Source: Larus michahellis
Lineage: Eukaryota; Chordata; Aves; Charadriiformes; Laridae
Length of the DNA: 64,000 nucleotides
Direction of reading: 5' to 3'
Assembly: GCF_964199755.1 (NCBI RefSeq)
Contig: NC_133906.1
Coordinates: 19,591,419 to 19,655,418 of the forward strand
Under the pieces are notes generated by a model. That model was not told the DNA's origin. It saw nothing but the letters and a program-made list of their open reading frames with translations, and made no database searches. The translations under genes and the position numbers were made by a program. This document shows, piece by piece, positions 12,940 to 22,720 of this stretch; within the stretch, counting starts at the first letter, position 1, and every line of letters starts with the position of its first letter.

Positions 12940-14520
12940 GGCAGATTGGTATTTTATTTGGCTCCATACTGTCTACCGAGCTGTCCAGTGTAACCCTTCC
13001 CTTGCTGCTTCTGAGATAAGCATAGGCTCCCCCGAGATCAGATAAACAGGCCCATAAATACCTACAACAACAACAAGCAGGGTCTGGGCTTGGCAGGAAG
13101 GGAGGGGAAAAAAAAAAAAAAAAGGGCAAAAAAAGAGTCATTTCTTTGCACGCTAAACCCCGGGGGTGCAGAGCGTGGGGTGGGAAGCGCCCGATAGCCT
13201 CTCTGCCCCCAGCGCTTGCCCCCTTCGCCAGGCAGGGAGGCGAGGGGCCAGGCAGGGTGGCCGGGTCTCTGCCACTGTCCTTCGTGGCTGGATTCCAGCG
13301 GCAGGGGACACGGCACGTATGATGTTGCCCCGGGGCCAAGCGATCCCTGCGTGCGTGTGCTTCTGTCCGGGCAACTGCAGTCTCAAACCAGGAACACGCT
13401 GCTTCCCAACGGCACCAAGTTCATGGCAAGGTCGAGCCGTGGGTGTGTGCGCGGCCACCTCCCCTGGCTGATGAGCTGGGCTCTCAGATCGCCAAAAATT
13501 CCAAGCCGGTGGCCAAACCGTTCTTCTTCCAGCCAGGTTTGTTGCTGCCGGCACCGGGAGCCCTGCCGCTGCCTGCCGAGGCTGCCGGGACGCCTCTCCC
13601 AGCCGCTCAGGTTTGCTGCCGCAGGAAGAGATGCTGCCCCTGTGCTGCCCCACCGCCCCCCACAGCTCCTCTCCCTTTGGGGGTGAAGGGGGTGACCCCA
13701 TCCTGGCAGGGACCAGCATCCACACCCCTTCCTGGCCCCGGAGCCGCGGAGCCGCCTGTGCGGTGCCGAGGTGGGGACGGAGCTCATTGCTTGCAAATAC
13801 CCCCCCTCCGAAGCGTGGGGTTTGGGGAGCAGCGAAGCCCCAGCATACAGGAAATATTCAGTGCTATTATTTCACCCACTCTCCCCCAAAACGCTGAGCC
13901 AAACTCGCAGGAAAATCCCCTGGCTGGGCAGGGAAGCCCTCTGCAGATGTGGAAACGGGGAGCGTTTTCACTTGGAAAAATCATGAAGGAGGGAGGGAGG
14001 CTGGCGCTGGGGACACCTTTCCCAGAGCTTTGCAGCCAGCGGGTACCACCGCCAGAAACTGGTGGTAAGAAAAGCATCAATCCTGCGCGTGCGGGCAGAG
14101 CATCGCCCCGGCTGTGCAGGGTGCTCCCTTCCTGGAGGAAAAGCTGGAAACCCATAAGAAAAAAAACGACCAGAGGTTTTGGTGGGGTAGGGAAGAGTCG
14201 CCAGGCTGCAAACGATGTCCCAGTTAGAGCCTGGTGTGCCGGACCAAGGACGCCAGCTCCTGCGCAGAGTCCCTCCCGTCTTACGGAGCAGAGCAAGTCC
14301 CGGGTCCCCGCTTAACCCTTTCCCTCATCCGATGTGTCCTGACTGGTGCCATAAGGATACAGGGATATGGGCTGGCACAGAATTGGGGCTGGACACATTT
14401 ATGGGACACTGGATTACAGTGTTAGTGATGGCTTGGGAACTTTCCCATACAAACCCAGCCCTTCAAGGGATAGTGAAATGTAGCTATTTAATAGGATATT
14501 TGGGGCTGACTTTCTATAAA

Positions 14521-14630
14521 TTTTCTTTTTTTTTCCTTTTTTTTCCTTTTTTCTTTTTTCTTTTTTTTTCCTTTTTTTTTCTTTTTTTTCCTTTTTTTTC
14601 CTTTTTCTTTTCTTTTTTTTTTTTTTCTTG
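14521..14630. repeat. 110-bp T-rich polypyrimidine microsatellite, (T6-8 CC)n-like
   Basis: Pure pyrimidine over about 100 bases, with blocks of 5-9 T separated by C or CC. The mirror-symmetric homopyrimidine character could allow triplex formation. It sits 1.5 kb downstream of the HAND1 3' end. Confidence 0.85.
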
Positions 14631-14859
14631 AATGTGTTTGGTGTTAGAAAAGCCCTATTCTAACTTCACTCGTCGACTTGGTGTCGTGCTAAACTTTTTA
14701 CAGCCTGAACAAACCACCACCACTGCCGGCATTGCTCCGCTCAGGCAGTCAATTTTCATCTCAGCCTTGTTCAAAGAGATCGGAAAACAGATCAGGGGCT
14801 GGGAGGGCAGCCGTGCAGCAGCTCCGAAGCGAGGGAAGGCTAATTCACGCAGACGGATC

Positions 14860-15170
14860 ATTCCGCGAGTTTTAATTATGCCAGCCATACCCCCCAGTGT
14901 TTGTGTGTCTATCCATCTGTATTTGTACGCACGCGTGAAGTGGTTATAAAACCCACGCAGCTTCCCCACGGGTGTCCCGGGGTGAGCGGGTGGATTTCAG
15001 CTGTGTGCGGCTGCACATGCACAGATTGATCGACGTGTTGGTGATTTACGGCTGCTGCATCATTATTTCTATATCTTTAGTTGCAAGCAAAGGCTTGGTT
15101 GCTCCCAGCTAAACCCTCAGATTAACCCTACAATAACATACGATTCTTCCCTGTCTCGATTTTCCTTGCC
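14860..15170. promoter_or_regulatory. AT-rich candidate conserved noncoding element downstream of HAND1
   Basis: An AT-rich island within GC-rich DNA, containing homeodomain-type cores (gttttaattatg at about 14869; tgatttacggctgctgcatca at about 15040) and a TATATCTTTAG stretch. No coding frame. It resembles developmental enhancer sequence, but only composition and motif content support this. Confidence 0.3.
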
Positions 15171-16019
15171 CCTGCTGAGGGTTAGGGTTTATTCTGGCGT
15201 CTCTGGGAACGGCAGCGTGGCCAGGCTGGGAAGGCAGGATCGGGCCCGGAGCCCATGCACGCACGTCTTGGAAACCCCCCTTCAGTAACAGAGCTGTGTG
15301 TGCACGGAATAAAGGAACGAGGGTTTGGCTTTAATTATTAAAGATTATTAAGGATTTATGCCTGGGAGGTGACAGAGATGACTTTGGGCTGTGTGAGCGC
15401 TGGTGTGTCTGAGGCTGGCGGTATCCGTCGTGTTCGGACGGTGAGGAGGGGACGTCGTTCCTGCAAAATGTGGCCGAGGCAGCACCTAAGAGGGGATCCC
15501 TGTGAGAAAGTGCCGCTGGTGCCAGAGCTGCGCCGGGGAGCTGCCTGCGCAGGGGAGCCGAGTCCTGGTCCTCTGCCTGGCAGCAGTAAAACTGGGGCTC
15601 CACAGCTCTACGGTGTTCGTGCCATCCAGCCGCTGTAAAGGCCTGATCCTGCCGTCTTCCCCCAAGCCAAATACAAGTCCGATGCCTCTAGCAGGTTTCC
15701 TAGGTCAGGAGGGAAGGGATTATAGGGCTGGGGCAGAGTTTGCGCCCTGGCGCAGGCTGCGGGGACACACTCGCAGAGCTCTGCCAGCTCCTGGGGTGAG
15801 CAAGCACGGCATAAAGAAGCCCCAAAGGATCTCACGGAGTCGCCCGAGCCCCACAGGAGGGAATTCCCTTGCATGGATCGGTCCCACAGCAGGGCACTGA
15901 CTTCAGGGGAATCCTCAATCCCGCAGCACCCCTCACCCTGCGGGCAGGAGGGCAGGGGCCCGGCCACAGCAGCGCGATCCCAGGAGCAGGGGAAGGTGGA
16001 AAGGTCGGACCCGAGGCTG

Positions 16020-16584
16020 TTTGCATAAAGTTTAAAATTTTATTTTATTTAATTTTTTTTTTTAATTATTCCATTTTAAATACGTGGTGTGGCGCGCCCG
16101 GTCCCTCGGGAAGTGGTCATGCAGATCTGAGGTAGAAAACCCGGCACAGGAGTGTTCCCAAATGCACCTCTAGGTAGTTTCACCGCAGCCACACGTCGGT
16201 CAGGCAGCGGACGGGGACAGGGGACGGGGGCCGGGGGGGGCTCGTATTTACAACAGCAAACGAATCGAACCGTTTCAGCCCGGCCCGGGAGGGCAGGAGC
16301 CGCCGATCGCTGCTGACAACGGGAAGGAGCAACGAGTACTGCAGCCGGGGGAGGGGGCGAGGGGGGAAACGGCCCCCGACGGGGCGGGCAGGATCCGGCC
16401 CCGCAAGGCGCCCTTCGCTTCTCTCCCGCGGAGCGTCCGTCTCGGCCGGGGGAGGCGGGGGGGAGCCAGGCCGGGTACCCGCATCCTGCGCCTGGATGGG
16501 CTCCGGGGGGCCGGGCCGGGGTCTCTCCGACATTGCACATGGAGGGGCGAGCGGGGAGCGCCGTCGGGGCGGCGGGGGCAGCCC
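16020..16584 (-). other. HAND1: HAND1 3' untranslated region
   Basis: Runs from the HAND1 stop to the two overlapping poly(A) signals near 16039-16049 on the minus strand. The proximal part is very GC-rich and the distal 60 bases are strongly A/T-rich, a usual terminator layout. Its length of about 560 nt is reasonable for this gene; the exact cleavage site is inferred. Confidence 0.7.
16039..16049 (-). terminator. HAND1: HAND1 poly(A) signals (two overlapping AATAAA)
   Basis: Reading the minus strand gives AATAAAATAAA: one AATAAA at 16044-16049 and a second at 16039-16044. An ATTAAA variant overlaps at 16048-16053. Cleavage is expected near 16010-16030. No earlier AATAAA occurs between the stop codon and this point. 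Confidence 0.7.
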
Positions 16585-16686
16585 TCAGGGGTTCAGTTCC
16601 AGAGCCCAGACCTGCTGGGGCCAACCCGTCCGGCCCTTCAGCTTCTTCTCGCCGTGGCCCAAAGGCTGCGAATAGACCTCGGGCTG
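16585..16686 (-). CDS. HAND1: HAND1 exon 2 coding part (C-terminal 33 residues)
   Basis: The minus strand after a good acceptor (ctcccgcag, AG at 16687-16688) reads [20 protein letters not shown] followed by [13 protein letters not shown] and TGA at 16585-16587. The ending [16 protein letters not shown] is the hallmark C-terminus of HAND proteins; HAND1 has PQQ where HAND2 has PQH. The junction with exon 1 is phase 0 (ACG | CAG). A second AG three bases on (giving loss of Q) is a possible alternative NAGNAG acceptor. The exon is complete, with no frameshift or stop. Confidence 0.95.
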   Translation of the reverse strand, partial: QPEVYSQPLGHGEKKLKGRTGWPQQVWALELNP

Positions 16687-17268
16687 CTGCGGGAGAGGAG
16701 ACGGGGAGAAGGGGGGGAGAAAGGAGCGGTCAGGAGCCGAGCGGAGGGCCCGGGGAGGGCTCCCGCCGCCCGCCTGCACCGTGCGCCCGCCTCGGGGCTG
16801 CAGCCGAGCCCCGCGGCTCCGAGCGGCTTTTATCAGCCCGAGGATAAAGAGGGATTTTTGGGGTCCTTCCCTCCCAACTCCGCCCGCTGCAGCCGGGGGA
16901 GAAGCGGCCGCCGTCGCTCCGAAAGGCACCCGCGCCCGCTCGTCCCGGGAAAGCGGCCGGGAGAGGGGAAGGACGAACCCGCGGGAGGCTCCGCCGCGGC
17001 CGGTCCCGGGGGTTTATCCCTCGGGAAAGCGCCCGGGAACCCGCCCGGCCCGTCGGCATCCCTCCGGGCAAGTCGGGATGGGCTTTTCCCCGCCGAGGTG
17101 CCCCCAACGGGAGGGGTTGGGGTTTTTTTTAATTTTTTAAGATGGAAAAAAAACCGTTCCAGCGGAACCGGGAAGGGTTGTGTTTTTTTTGCCCCCAGCC
17201 CCGGGGCTTTCCCCGCCCGCTCCCGGCCCGGGGAGAGCGGGGCAGCTGGGTCCCGGCCCGCCTCTTAC
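16687..17268 (-). other. HAND1: HAND1 intron
   Basis: A 582-bp intron between donor ACG|GTAAGA (GT at 17267-17268) and acceptor CCCGCAG (AG at 16687-16688). HAND genes have a single intron at this position, after the bHLH domain. Near 16830-16850 lie two opposed GATA motifs (TTATC and GGATAAA), which could be an intronic regulatory site; this is motif-level inference. Confidence 0.9.
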
Positions 17269-17775
17269 CGTCTCCCTTTTCCTCTTGTTCTCCCTGCCGT
17301 CGGCCTTCTTGAGCTCGGCTTTGAAGCCCTCGGTGTCCCCGGGCTGGCTGTCCTTGGCCAGCACCTCCATCAGGTAGGCGATGTAGCTGGTGGCCAGGCG
17401 CAGGGTCTTGATCTTGGAGAGCTTGGTGTCGGCGGGCACGTTGGGGATGCACTCGCGGAGCTCGGCGAAGGCGCTGTTGATGCTCTCCGTCCTCCGGCGC
17501 TCTTTTTTGGGTCCCCCGACCCCTTTCCGTCGTCCCAGGCGACCGCTGAGAGCCTCCAGCCGCCCCTGGCCGGCGGGGCCGTACTCGGCGGGACCGTAGC
17601 TAGGACTTTGCCCGGCGAGCTCGGGGGTCACCTCGGCCGGGTTGAGCACCCAGCCGGGGAAGTAGGCTCGCTCCTGGTGGCACCGCGCCGCCGGCCCGAA
17701 GAGGAAAGGGTCGTGCAGCATGTGGTGGTGATGGTGGTGGTGGTGGTGGTGCTGGTAGCCCCCCACCAGGTTCAT
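17269..17775 (-). CDS. HAND1: HAND1 exon 1 coding part (residues 1-169, includes bHLH)
   Basis: HAND1 (eHAND) is a class B basic helix-loop-helix transcription factor that pairs with E-proteins, binds degenerate E-boxes, and acts in cardiac, lateral-plate and extra-embryonic mesoderm. The start MNLVGGYQ is the HAND1-type N-terminus (HAND2 begins MSLVGGF). Residues 9-18 are ten histidines, then [20 protein letters not shown]. The basic region [15 protein letters not shown] starts near residue 89 and helix-loop-helix [20 protein letters not shown] / [18 protein letters not shown] runs to about 141. T96 and S98 match the regulated helix-1 Thr/Ser (T107/S109 in human). Joined to exon 2 the protein has 202 residues, against 215 in human, the difference lying in the N-terminal linker. 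The ATG at 17773-17775 is the only sensible start. The gene is convergent with SAP30L. Confidence 0.97.
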
Positions 17776-18000
17776 GGTCCGGCCCGTTGGCCCCGGGGGC
17801 CGCGCTCAGCAGCGCACCATGGCCGCGGCGGCCGGGAAGGGCTCCCGCCCTGGGGGGGGAGCGCGGCTCCGGCGTGGGGCTGCGATGGTGGTGGCTGGCT
17901 TTGGGGTTTGGGTCCGTGCGGTTTGGGGTTTGGGGTTTTTGGGTTTGTTGTGGGTTTGGTTGTTGGCTGTTCGTTTATGGTTTTTTTTTTTTTAACCCCT
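17776..18000 (-). other. HAND1: HAND1 5' untranslated leader
   Basis: From the predicted start site (about 30 bases after the TATA box) to the ATG. The 5' half, about 17890-17995, is unusual for this GC-rich locus: on the RNA strand it is A/C-rich, begins with a run of 12 A after GGGGTT, and repeats CCAAACC-like units with few G, so it should be little structured. The 3' half is GC-rich. Confidence 0.65.
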
Positions 18001-18022
18001 TCTGGAGCCTCCCAACCCGGCC

Positions 18023-18030
18023 TTTATATA
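18023..18030 (-). promoter_or_regulatory. HAND1: HAND1 TATA box
   Basis: TATATAAA on the minus strand, 248 bases upstream of the ATG, inside a GC-rich promoter. A start site near 18000 would follow at the usual distance. A CCAAT motif lies 27 bases further upstream. Confidence 0.8.
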
Positions 18031-18056
18031 GGGCCGGGCCCCCCCCCGCCGCGGAG

Positions 18057-18061
18057 CCAAT
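18057..18061 (-). promoter_or_regulatory. HAND1: CCAAT box (inverted) of HAND1 promoter
   Basis: GCCAAT reads on the plus strand (ATTGGC on the gene strand), about 60 bases upstream of the predicted start site. This is the usual distance and orientation tolerance for NF-Y sites. Confidence 0.5.
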
Positions 18062-18147
18062 GGGCAGGGGAGGATGCTCGGGGGCCCCGGGGGGAGCGGG
18101 GCGGCGGAGGGGGCGTGCGCCGCGCTGTTGACTCGGTTTATTTGGGC

Positions 18148-18155
18148 TCACACCT
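18148..18155. promoter_or_regulatory. T-box half-site TCACACCT in HAND1 upstream promoter
   Basis: An exact T-half-site (AGGTGTGA on the minus strand) about 150 bases upstream of the predicted start, next to gtttatttgggc. T-box factors act in the same cardiac and mesodermal settings as HAND1. The regulatory role is inferred from a short motif that also occurs by chance. Confidence 0.3.
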
Positions 18156-18189
18156 CCGCTGTTTGCTCTCGCCTCCCTCCTTGCTTGCA

Positions 18190-18230
18190 GGGGGAAGGGG
18201 GTGTGGGGGGGGGGGGGTGTGGGGGCTCCC
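18190..18230. repeat. G-rich tract upstream of HAND1
   Basis: Runs of 3-13 G separated by single A or TGT, in the HAND1 upstream CpG island. It can form G-quadruplex structure on the plus strand. Confidence 0.6.
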
Positions 18231-18719
18231 GCCCCGTCGCGTTTCGATCCCCTCGGCTTCCCCGCTCCCGGGGCGGGGGCGTCCGAGCCCCCACGAAGAG
18301 CCACCGCGCCCGGGAGAGGGTGGGACGAGAAGCGGCAACGGGTGCGGGGGAGCGGCGGGTGCCCGGAGCCCCGACGGCCGGGCCGGGTCGGGCCGGGCCG
18401 TGTGGGCGCTCCGGGGCCGCTTTCTGCTTCCCGAGAGCCGGGGTCCCCGGCGGGGGAAGCGCCTGGTCCCGGGGCCAGCGTGTCCCGTTCTGTCTCCACG
18501 CGGGAATGGCTCAGTCCCAGTGGGAGCGGAGCGTGGGGAGCGCGGGGTGCTCGGTGCCACCCCCGGAGCCGGGGCATGAGCAGCCTCGGCCGAGGGAGCT
18601 GGTGCTGGGGGAGAGGAGGGGACGCAGGCACTGGAGCGACGCTGGGCTGGGCATGGCGGGGGCGGCCGTGATGGCAGCGTGGGCTCGCTGCGCAGGGGGC
18701 ACATCGCCCACGCGTCCAC

Positions 18720-19215
18720 CGTGCGCACACGTGTGTTGCACAAATGCACGCTGCACACAGATGTGCACCGCAGGCCTGCAGGCACGCTGCACCCGTGTAC
18801 GGCGCACACCGCGTTGCGCAGATACGCGCTGCACGCGCACACGCGTGCTGCACACGTATGCAGTTACACCGCGCACATACGCTGCTCGCACAAATACACG
18901 GGGCGTGTTACTACAAACGCAGAGATGCTGCGTGCGCCGCACACCTATCTGTGCTGTACACACACACACCACAAATAGGTTACGCACATGCACTTAAGTG
19001 CACCCATATACATTACATACACACAGCAGCAGCACACGGGTGCTACACACACAATGCCACCATATATATATTACATACACACGCTGTGTGTACAGACATA
19101 CGTATTGCATGCGTGGCACGTAAACTGCTGTGTATGCTGCACATCCATGCACAGACACTGCAGACACATACATAAAAATTATACAATACACACAAACACA
19201 CACAAACATATTTAC
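18720..19215. repeat. Degenerate CA/GTGCAC-type repeat array (about 500 bp)
   Basis: About 500 bases of alternating purine-pyrimidine sequence built from imperfect CACAC, TGCAC and ACACGTATG units, with several CACGTG-like and TACGTA-like palindromes. It is diverged enough to give spurious open frames. It starts about 720 bases upstream of the HAND1 promoter. Z-DNA potential is expected from the alternation. Confidence 0.75.
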
Positions 19216-21000
19216 AGTAGGACAGTGGGGACCTGCCCTGCGTTTCCCTGTCCCAGCCTGGCCACAAAAGGGCTGGGGGGTCCTGTTGGGGCTGGAATCT
19301 TGTACCCCAAACCAGAGCCCAGCGTGGGGGTCTGCAGAAGACTGCGTGTCCTGCTCGCCTCTGCGCCCACGGGAGACAGATCCCCAGGGCGACGTCTCCT
19401 GGACCCTGTACTTCGCCGCCAGCCTGGACGGGTGATTTTGGGGCCAACCCCTGCTCTTGCTCCGGTTACTCCCAGTGAGGGCACGGCGGTGGCGATCACA
19501 GCGCAGCGGGGCAGGAAGGGGCTTTGGGCCCAAGGTATGTTAGCGATTAACGGCGCTTTCCAGCGATTCATCTTGCAGCGGAGGGTGGAAACGTTGGAGG
19601 GTTGTTTGCAGGCGCTTGTATTAATCATCCGGGCTAACACACCATTAACGTCCTCCTGCATTTTAAAGATGACAAATTTTATTTGACTTCTCTCAATCAC
19701 GGTTCCCGGGCGGATTCGGGAGCCACTTAAATGCCTCGGATTTTCCATCGTTAGCTGTTACAAGGGGAGTTGCAAAGGCAGGAGGCCGGGGGGGCGCTGG
19801 GGCAGGGTGCAAGCGGGTCTCCAGTTCTGCCGGGCCCCGGCAGCCGGTGGGGGACGGCCGTGCCGGATCTGCCCCGCTTCGCTTCCCCCCGCTTTGTTCT
19901 TAGCTGCTGCAAAGCCCCCCCTTCCCCACCCCCTTTAAACAAGCGCCCTGCAAACATTTGCTAGTGATTACCCTCCGGTTAGAGTCAGGCCTTGGGTAGG
20001 GCGTCGAGTCCCTGATTTCCTCCAAAAAACACCCATGGCTGGGTGGGGGTTCCTGAGCCCAGCTCTGAGCCGTTGGGGGCCAGTGCCTGCCTGGGAGAGG
20101 GGCAGGGGTCCCGGTTCATGCCTTGCCCCCCCCCGGCTGACACAGCATCACCTGCAGTGTCCTGCTCCCTCTTACAAACCATCCAGGCTCCTCGTTGAAC
20201 CTCTCCCCACCCTGTAAAAGCCCGGACCCAGCAAACCTCCAGGCTGGGGTCCGTGCCACCCAACCCCATCCCTGGAAAACATTCCCCCCCCCCAAAAAAA
20301 ATGCCTTCCATCCCCATAGCCCTGCGTTGCACAGGCCACTCACGGCCACGTCCCGCTCAGAGCCGCTGTCTTGATTAGGCACCGAGGCCACCTCCAGCCT
20401 CTGGCCGCTGAGCCACATAAGCCCAGCCCAAGCCTGGGCATTATCTTGCTTTATCCCCCCCCCGCCAGAGGTCCCTGGACCCCGCGCAGTTTGGAAGTGC
20501 TCAGCTGAGCAAATAGTGGGACCGGCGGGTTGATTTTCCTTTGGAAAATCGTTCTAATCTTTCGTGTTTTAATAAAATAATAAAACCGGACCCCTTTTCA
20601 CGCCGACACCTTCTAAATCAAACCAGACTGCCTTTGTCATGGGGTCCAAATTTAGCACTTCTCAAACTTTTGGTGAGTTTCCTTAATTTCGCGTCTCCCC
20701 ACTCGCGCAGGGGGGGAAAGCCAAGCGGTTCGGATTAGGCGATTTATGGCTGGCATGGCGGGAGGAACCACGTTTCTCTCCACCTGTTTTCCTTCAAATC
20801 CTTCCCAGGGAAAGATTTCCTACCCTCATAGCTGGGTGATGGCAAGGGGGGAACCCGGTGCCGCTTGTTGGAGGGGTGAGGTTATACCGGGTCTCCGCAG
20901 CCCCCAGCACCCCTGCCCTGGCAGGAGCCACCCAGCTCCGCACCCATCCCCTGCTCCGGGACGGGGGCTGCGGATTTGGCCCCGGCCCCTCGGCCACCTC

Positions 21001-21200
21001 CTTATCAGCGCCCAGCGAGTGGCAGCCCGGGGTGTCCTGTGACTTTGACGCCAGCTCTGCTCCCCCCGCTCCGTCTCCCTTATCTAAATAAGAGCGTAAA
21101 TCAGGGGCTTGGCAGATGCCCTGGCAGGACAGGGACTCCATAAAAAGGGGCTCTGCTCCAGCTCTGTTTACATTGCAACCCCGTAAAATATTCCCCTTGT
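21001..21200. promoter_or_regulatory. Candidate mesodermal enhancer: GATA, FOX and near-CArG cluster
   Basis: Within 200 bases are CTTATCAG at 21001 (a strong GATA site in reverse), CTTATCTAAATAAG at 21079-21092 (GATA plus an AT-rich near palindrome), CCATAAAAAGG at 21138-21148 (CArG-like with 7 rather than 6 central A/T) and TGTTTAC at 21165-21171 (forkhead core). It lies about 3 kb upstream of the HAND1 start. The motif cluster is seen directly; enhancer function is inference. Confidence 0.4.
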
Positions 21201-22159
21201 CTTCCCTGCTAGCGTCGCCCTGCAGCATCCCGGCACCCTCCTGCACCCGCATCCCCCCCGCCCCAGGCTCCGCTGCAGCCCTGGGGTGCAGCCGGGAAGG
21301 TCCCAGCCCTGACACCCTGCAGCTCCCCCCCCCGTGTCCCCACATCAGGTTGTGCCCCGAGGTACCTCCGCACCCAGCCGCTGCCTCCGATCCCCCCCTC
21401 CGGCAGCCGCCGCAGGCGCGGAGCGGGGCTGAGCCAGCTCCCCTGGGCAGCTGGGTTGTGTCTAAAGGTGCCCCTGGGTATTTATAGCACTCGCCTGAAA
21501 TAATACAATAATAATCACTCAGCACCTTCCTCACAGTTCTGCTTCTGGAGGCCTGAGGGGAACGGTTGGAAAAAGCCCGGGGAAACTGAGGCACGAGCAG
21601 GGTCTGCTTCACGGAGAGGAGCGTGGGGCGGGCTGCGTGCGTGTCGCTGCTCCAGGGGGATTATTTTCCTCCCGGTGATGCGAGGAGGGAGAGAACCTGC
21701 AGAAGTGAATGAAATCAAGTCAGTTTGATCGGCAATGAACCCAGCCCCGGGGTCAGGGCCAAGGCTGGGCTACGAGCATCAGGGATGTGAAAGCCCACTC
21801 AGGGCATCCCTCCTCCCCGGGAGGGTTTGCCAACCGTGTCTTGCTGTGCCAGCACGGGGCTTGCAGGGGGAGCGTTGGGATGCAGGGGAGCTCGTGTGGG
21901 AGCAATCCTGCACCCACACACTGCCCGCGTCCCCCAGACTGCACCCCTGGGCCACCTGACCCTACACCAACACCACACAAGCAACCCCGCGTGGGGTTCA
22001 GGCTGTCAAAGCCCCCCCGAAGGAGCAGGAGAGGAATGGGGGGTGAGCTGGGTACCCAGGGTGGCCGTGCCGTGCCGAGCCCCGATGCTCCTGTTCCCAG
22101 CAGCAATCCCCGGCATCTCCTCTGTACACACACCTCCCGCGCCCCCCCTCCGGCGACAT

Positions 22160-22720
22160 AAAGGATGACTTGCAACCATTGCCTCTCAAGAAATACAATC
22201 TATTTATGGCCAAGCAGCCACTGCCCTGTCTGGATAAATCAAAAGGAAAACAAAGCTTTATGGAAAAAAGATTATTAAATTTTCCATGTGCTCCTGAAGG
22301 GATGCGCCAGGCACTCGCTGTTTATTTTTTGGGCTCTCTCCTTGCTAGTACTGTAAATGACACTGTGTTTACAAAAGTTTTTATGTCATCAGAGCAAAGT
22401 CACAGCTCAGCTTCCTCTCCTGTGTATTTTATGTAGATGGATGTGTCTGTGAGGAACATTCAAACTAAACAGAGCGCTGGTTTATAGGAAAATGTATTTA
22501 TTTGAAAAATCGTAACTCACAATTTCGGCAAAACCGGGCTCCACATTTATTGCCGCTAATGGGGTGTGGCGGCCATAAATTAACCTGGAAAATTGCTGCG
22601 GCCGTATCAACAACGGCTCATTGTGCCGGCGGAGCAGCGCGGAGCAGCCGCTCCCCAAAGACGGCTCATGTCAATTTGCAATTAGGTTTGGATGCAAACA
22701 ATAGGCAAAGGGAAGGTAAC
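22160..22720. promoter_or_regulatory. AT-rich candidate enhancer, about 4.2 kb upstream of HAND1
   Basis: A clear AT-rich island in GC-rich surroundings. It contains CTATTTATGGCC (MEF2/CArG-like, about 22199), GGATAAA (GATA), AACAAAG at 22249-22255 (TCF/LEF or SOX type), TGTTTAC at 22366-22372 (forkhead), and CCATAAATTAACC at about 22573. No coding frame. This density of developmental motifs and sharp compositional edges suggest a conserved element; an alignment across birds would decide. Confidence 0.4.

Larger units (their letters stand above)
6061..16019. other. Intergenic spacer between SAP30L and HAND1 3' ends
   Basis: About 10 kb with no gene I can support. Many overlapping open frames at 7-14 kb arise from high GC content and have no family signature. 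Low-complexity tracts include pyrimidine-rich runs at 8666-8702, 12898-12939 and 14521-14630, and A-rich runs at 11505-11548, 12510-12535 and 13109-13133. An AT-rich candidate conserved element lies at 14860-15170. No LTR, tRNA or CR1 was recognised here. Confidence 0.6.
16080..18700. other. CpG island covering HAND1 gene body and promoter
   Basis: Dense CG dinucleotides and very high GC content across both exons, the intron and several hundred bases upstream of the TATA box. This is typical of polycomb-regulated developmental transcription factor genes. It also explains the many long spurious open frames here, such as the 641-codon plus-strand frame at 16654-18579. Confidence 0.8.

Noticed and set aside
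17269..17775. HAND2 instead of HAND1
   Set aside because: The N-terminus (MNLVGGYQ plus His run, [10 protein letters not shown]) and the end [11 protein letters not shown] are HAND1-type; HAND2 starts MSLVGGF, has an alanine run and ends with PQHVWALELK.
16654..18579. 641-codon plus-strand open frame over HAND1
   Set aside because: It is the antisense shadow of the GC-rich HAND1 exons and CpG island; the minus strand carries the recognised protein and splice sites.
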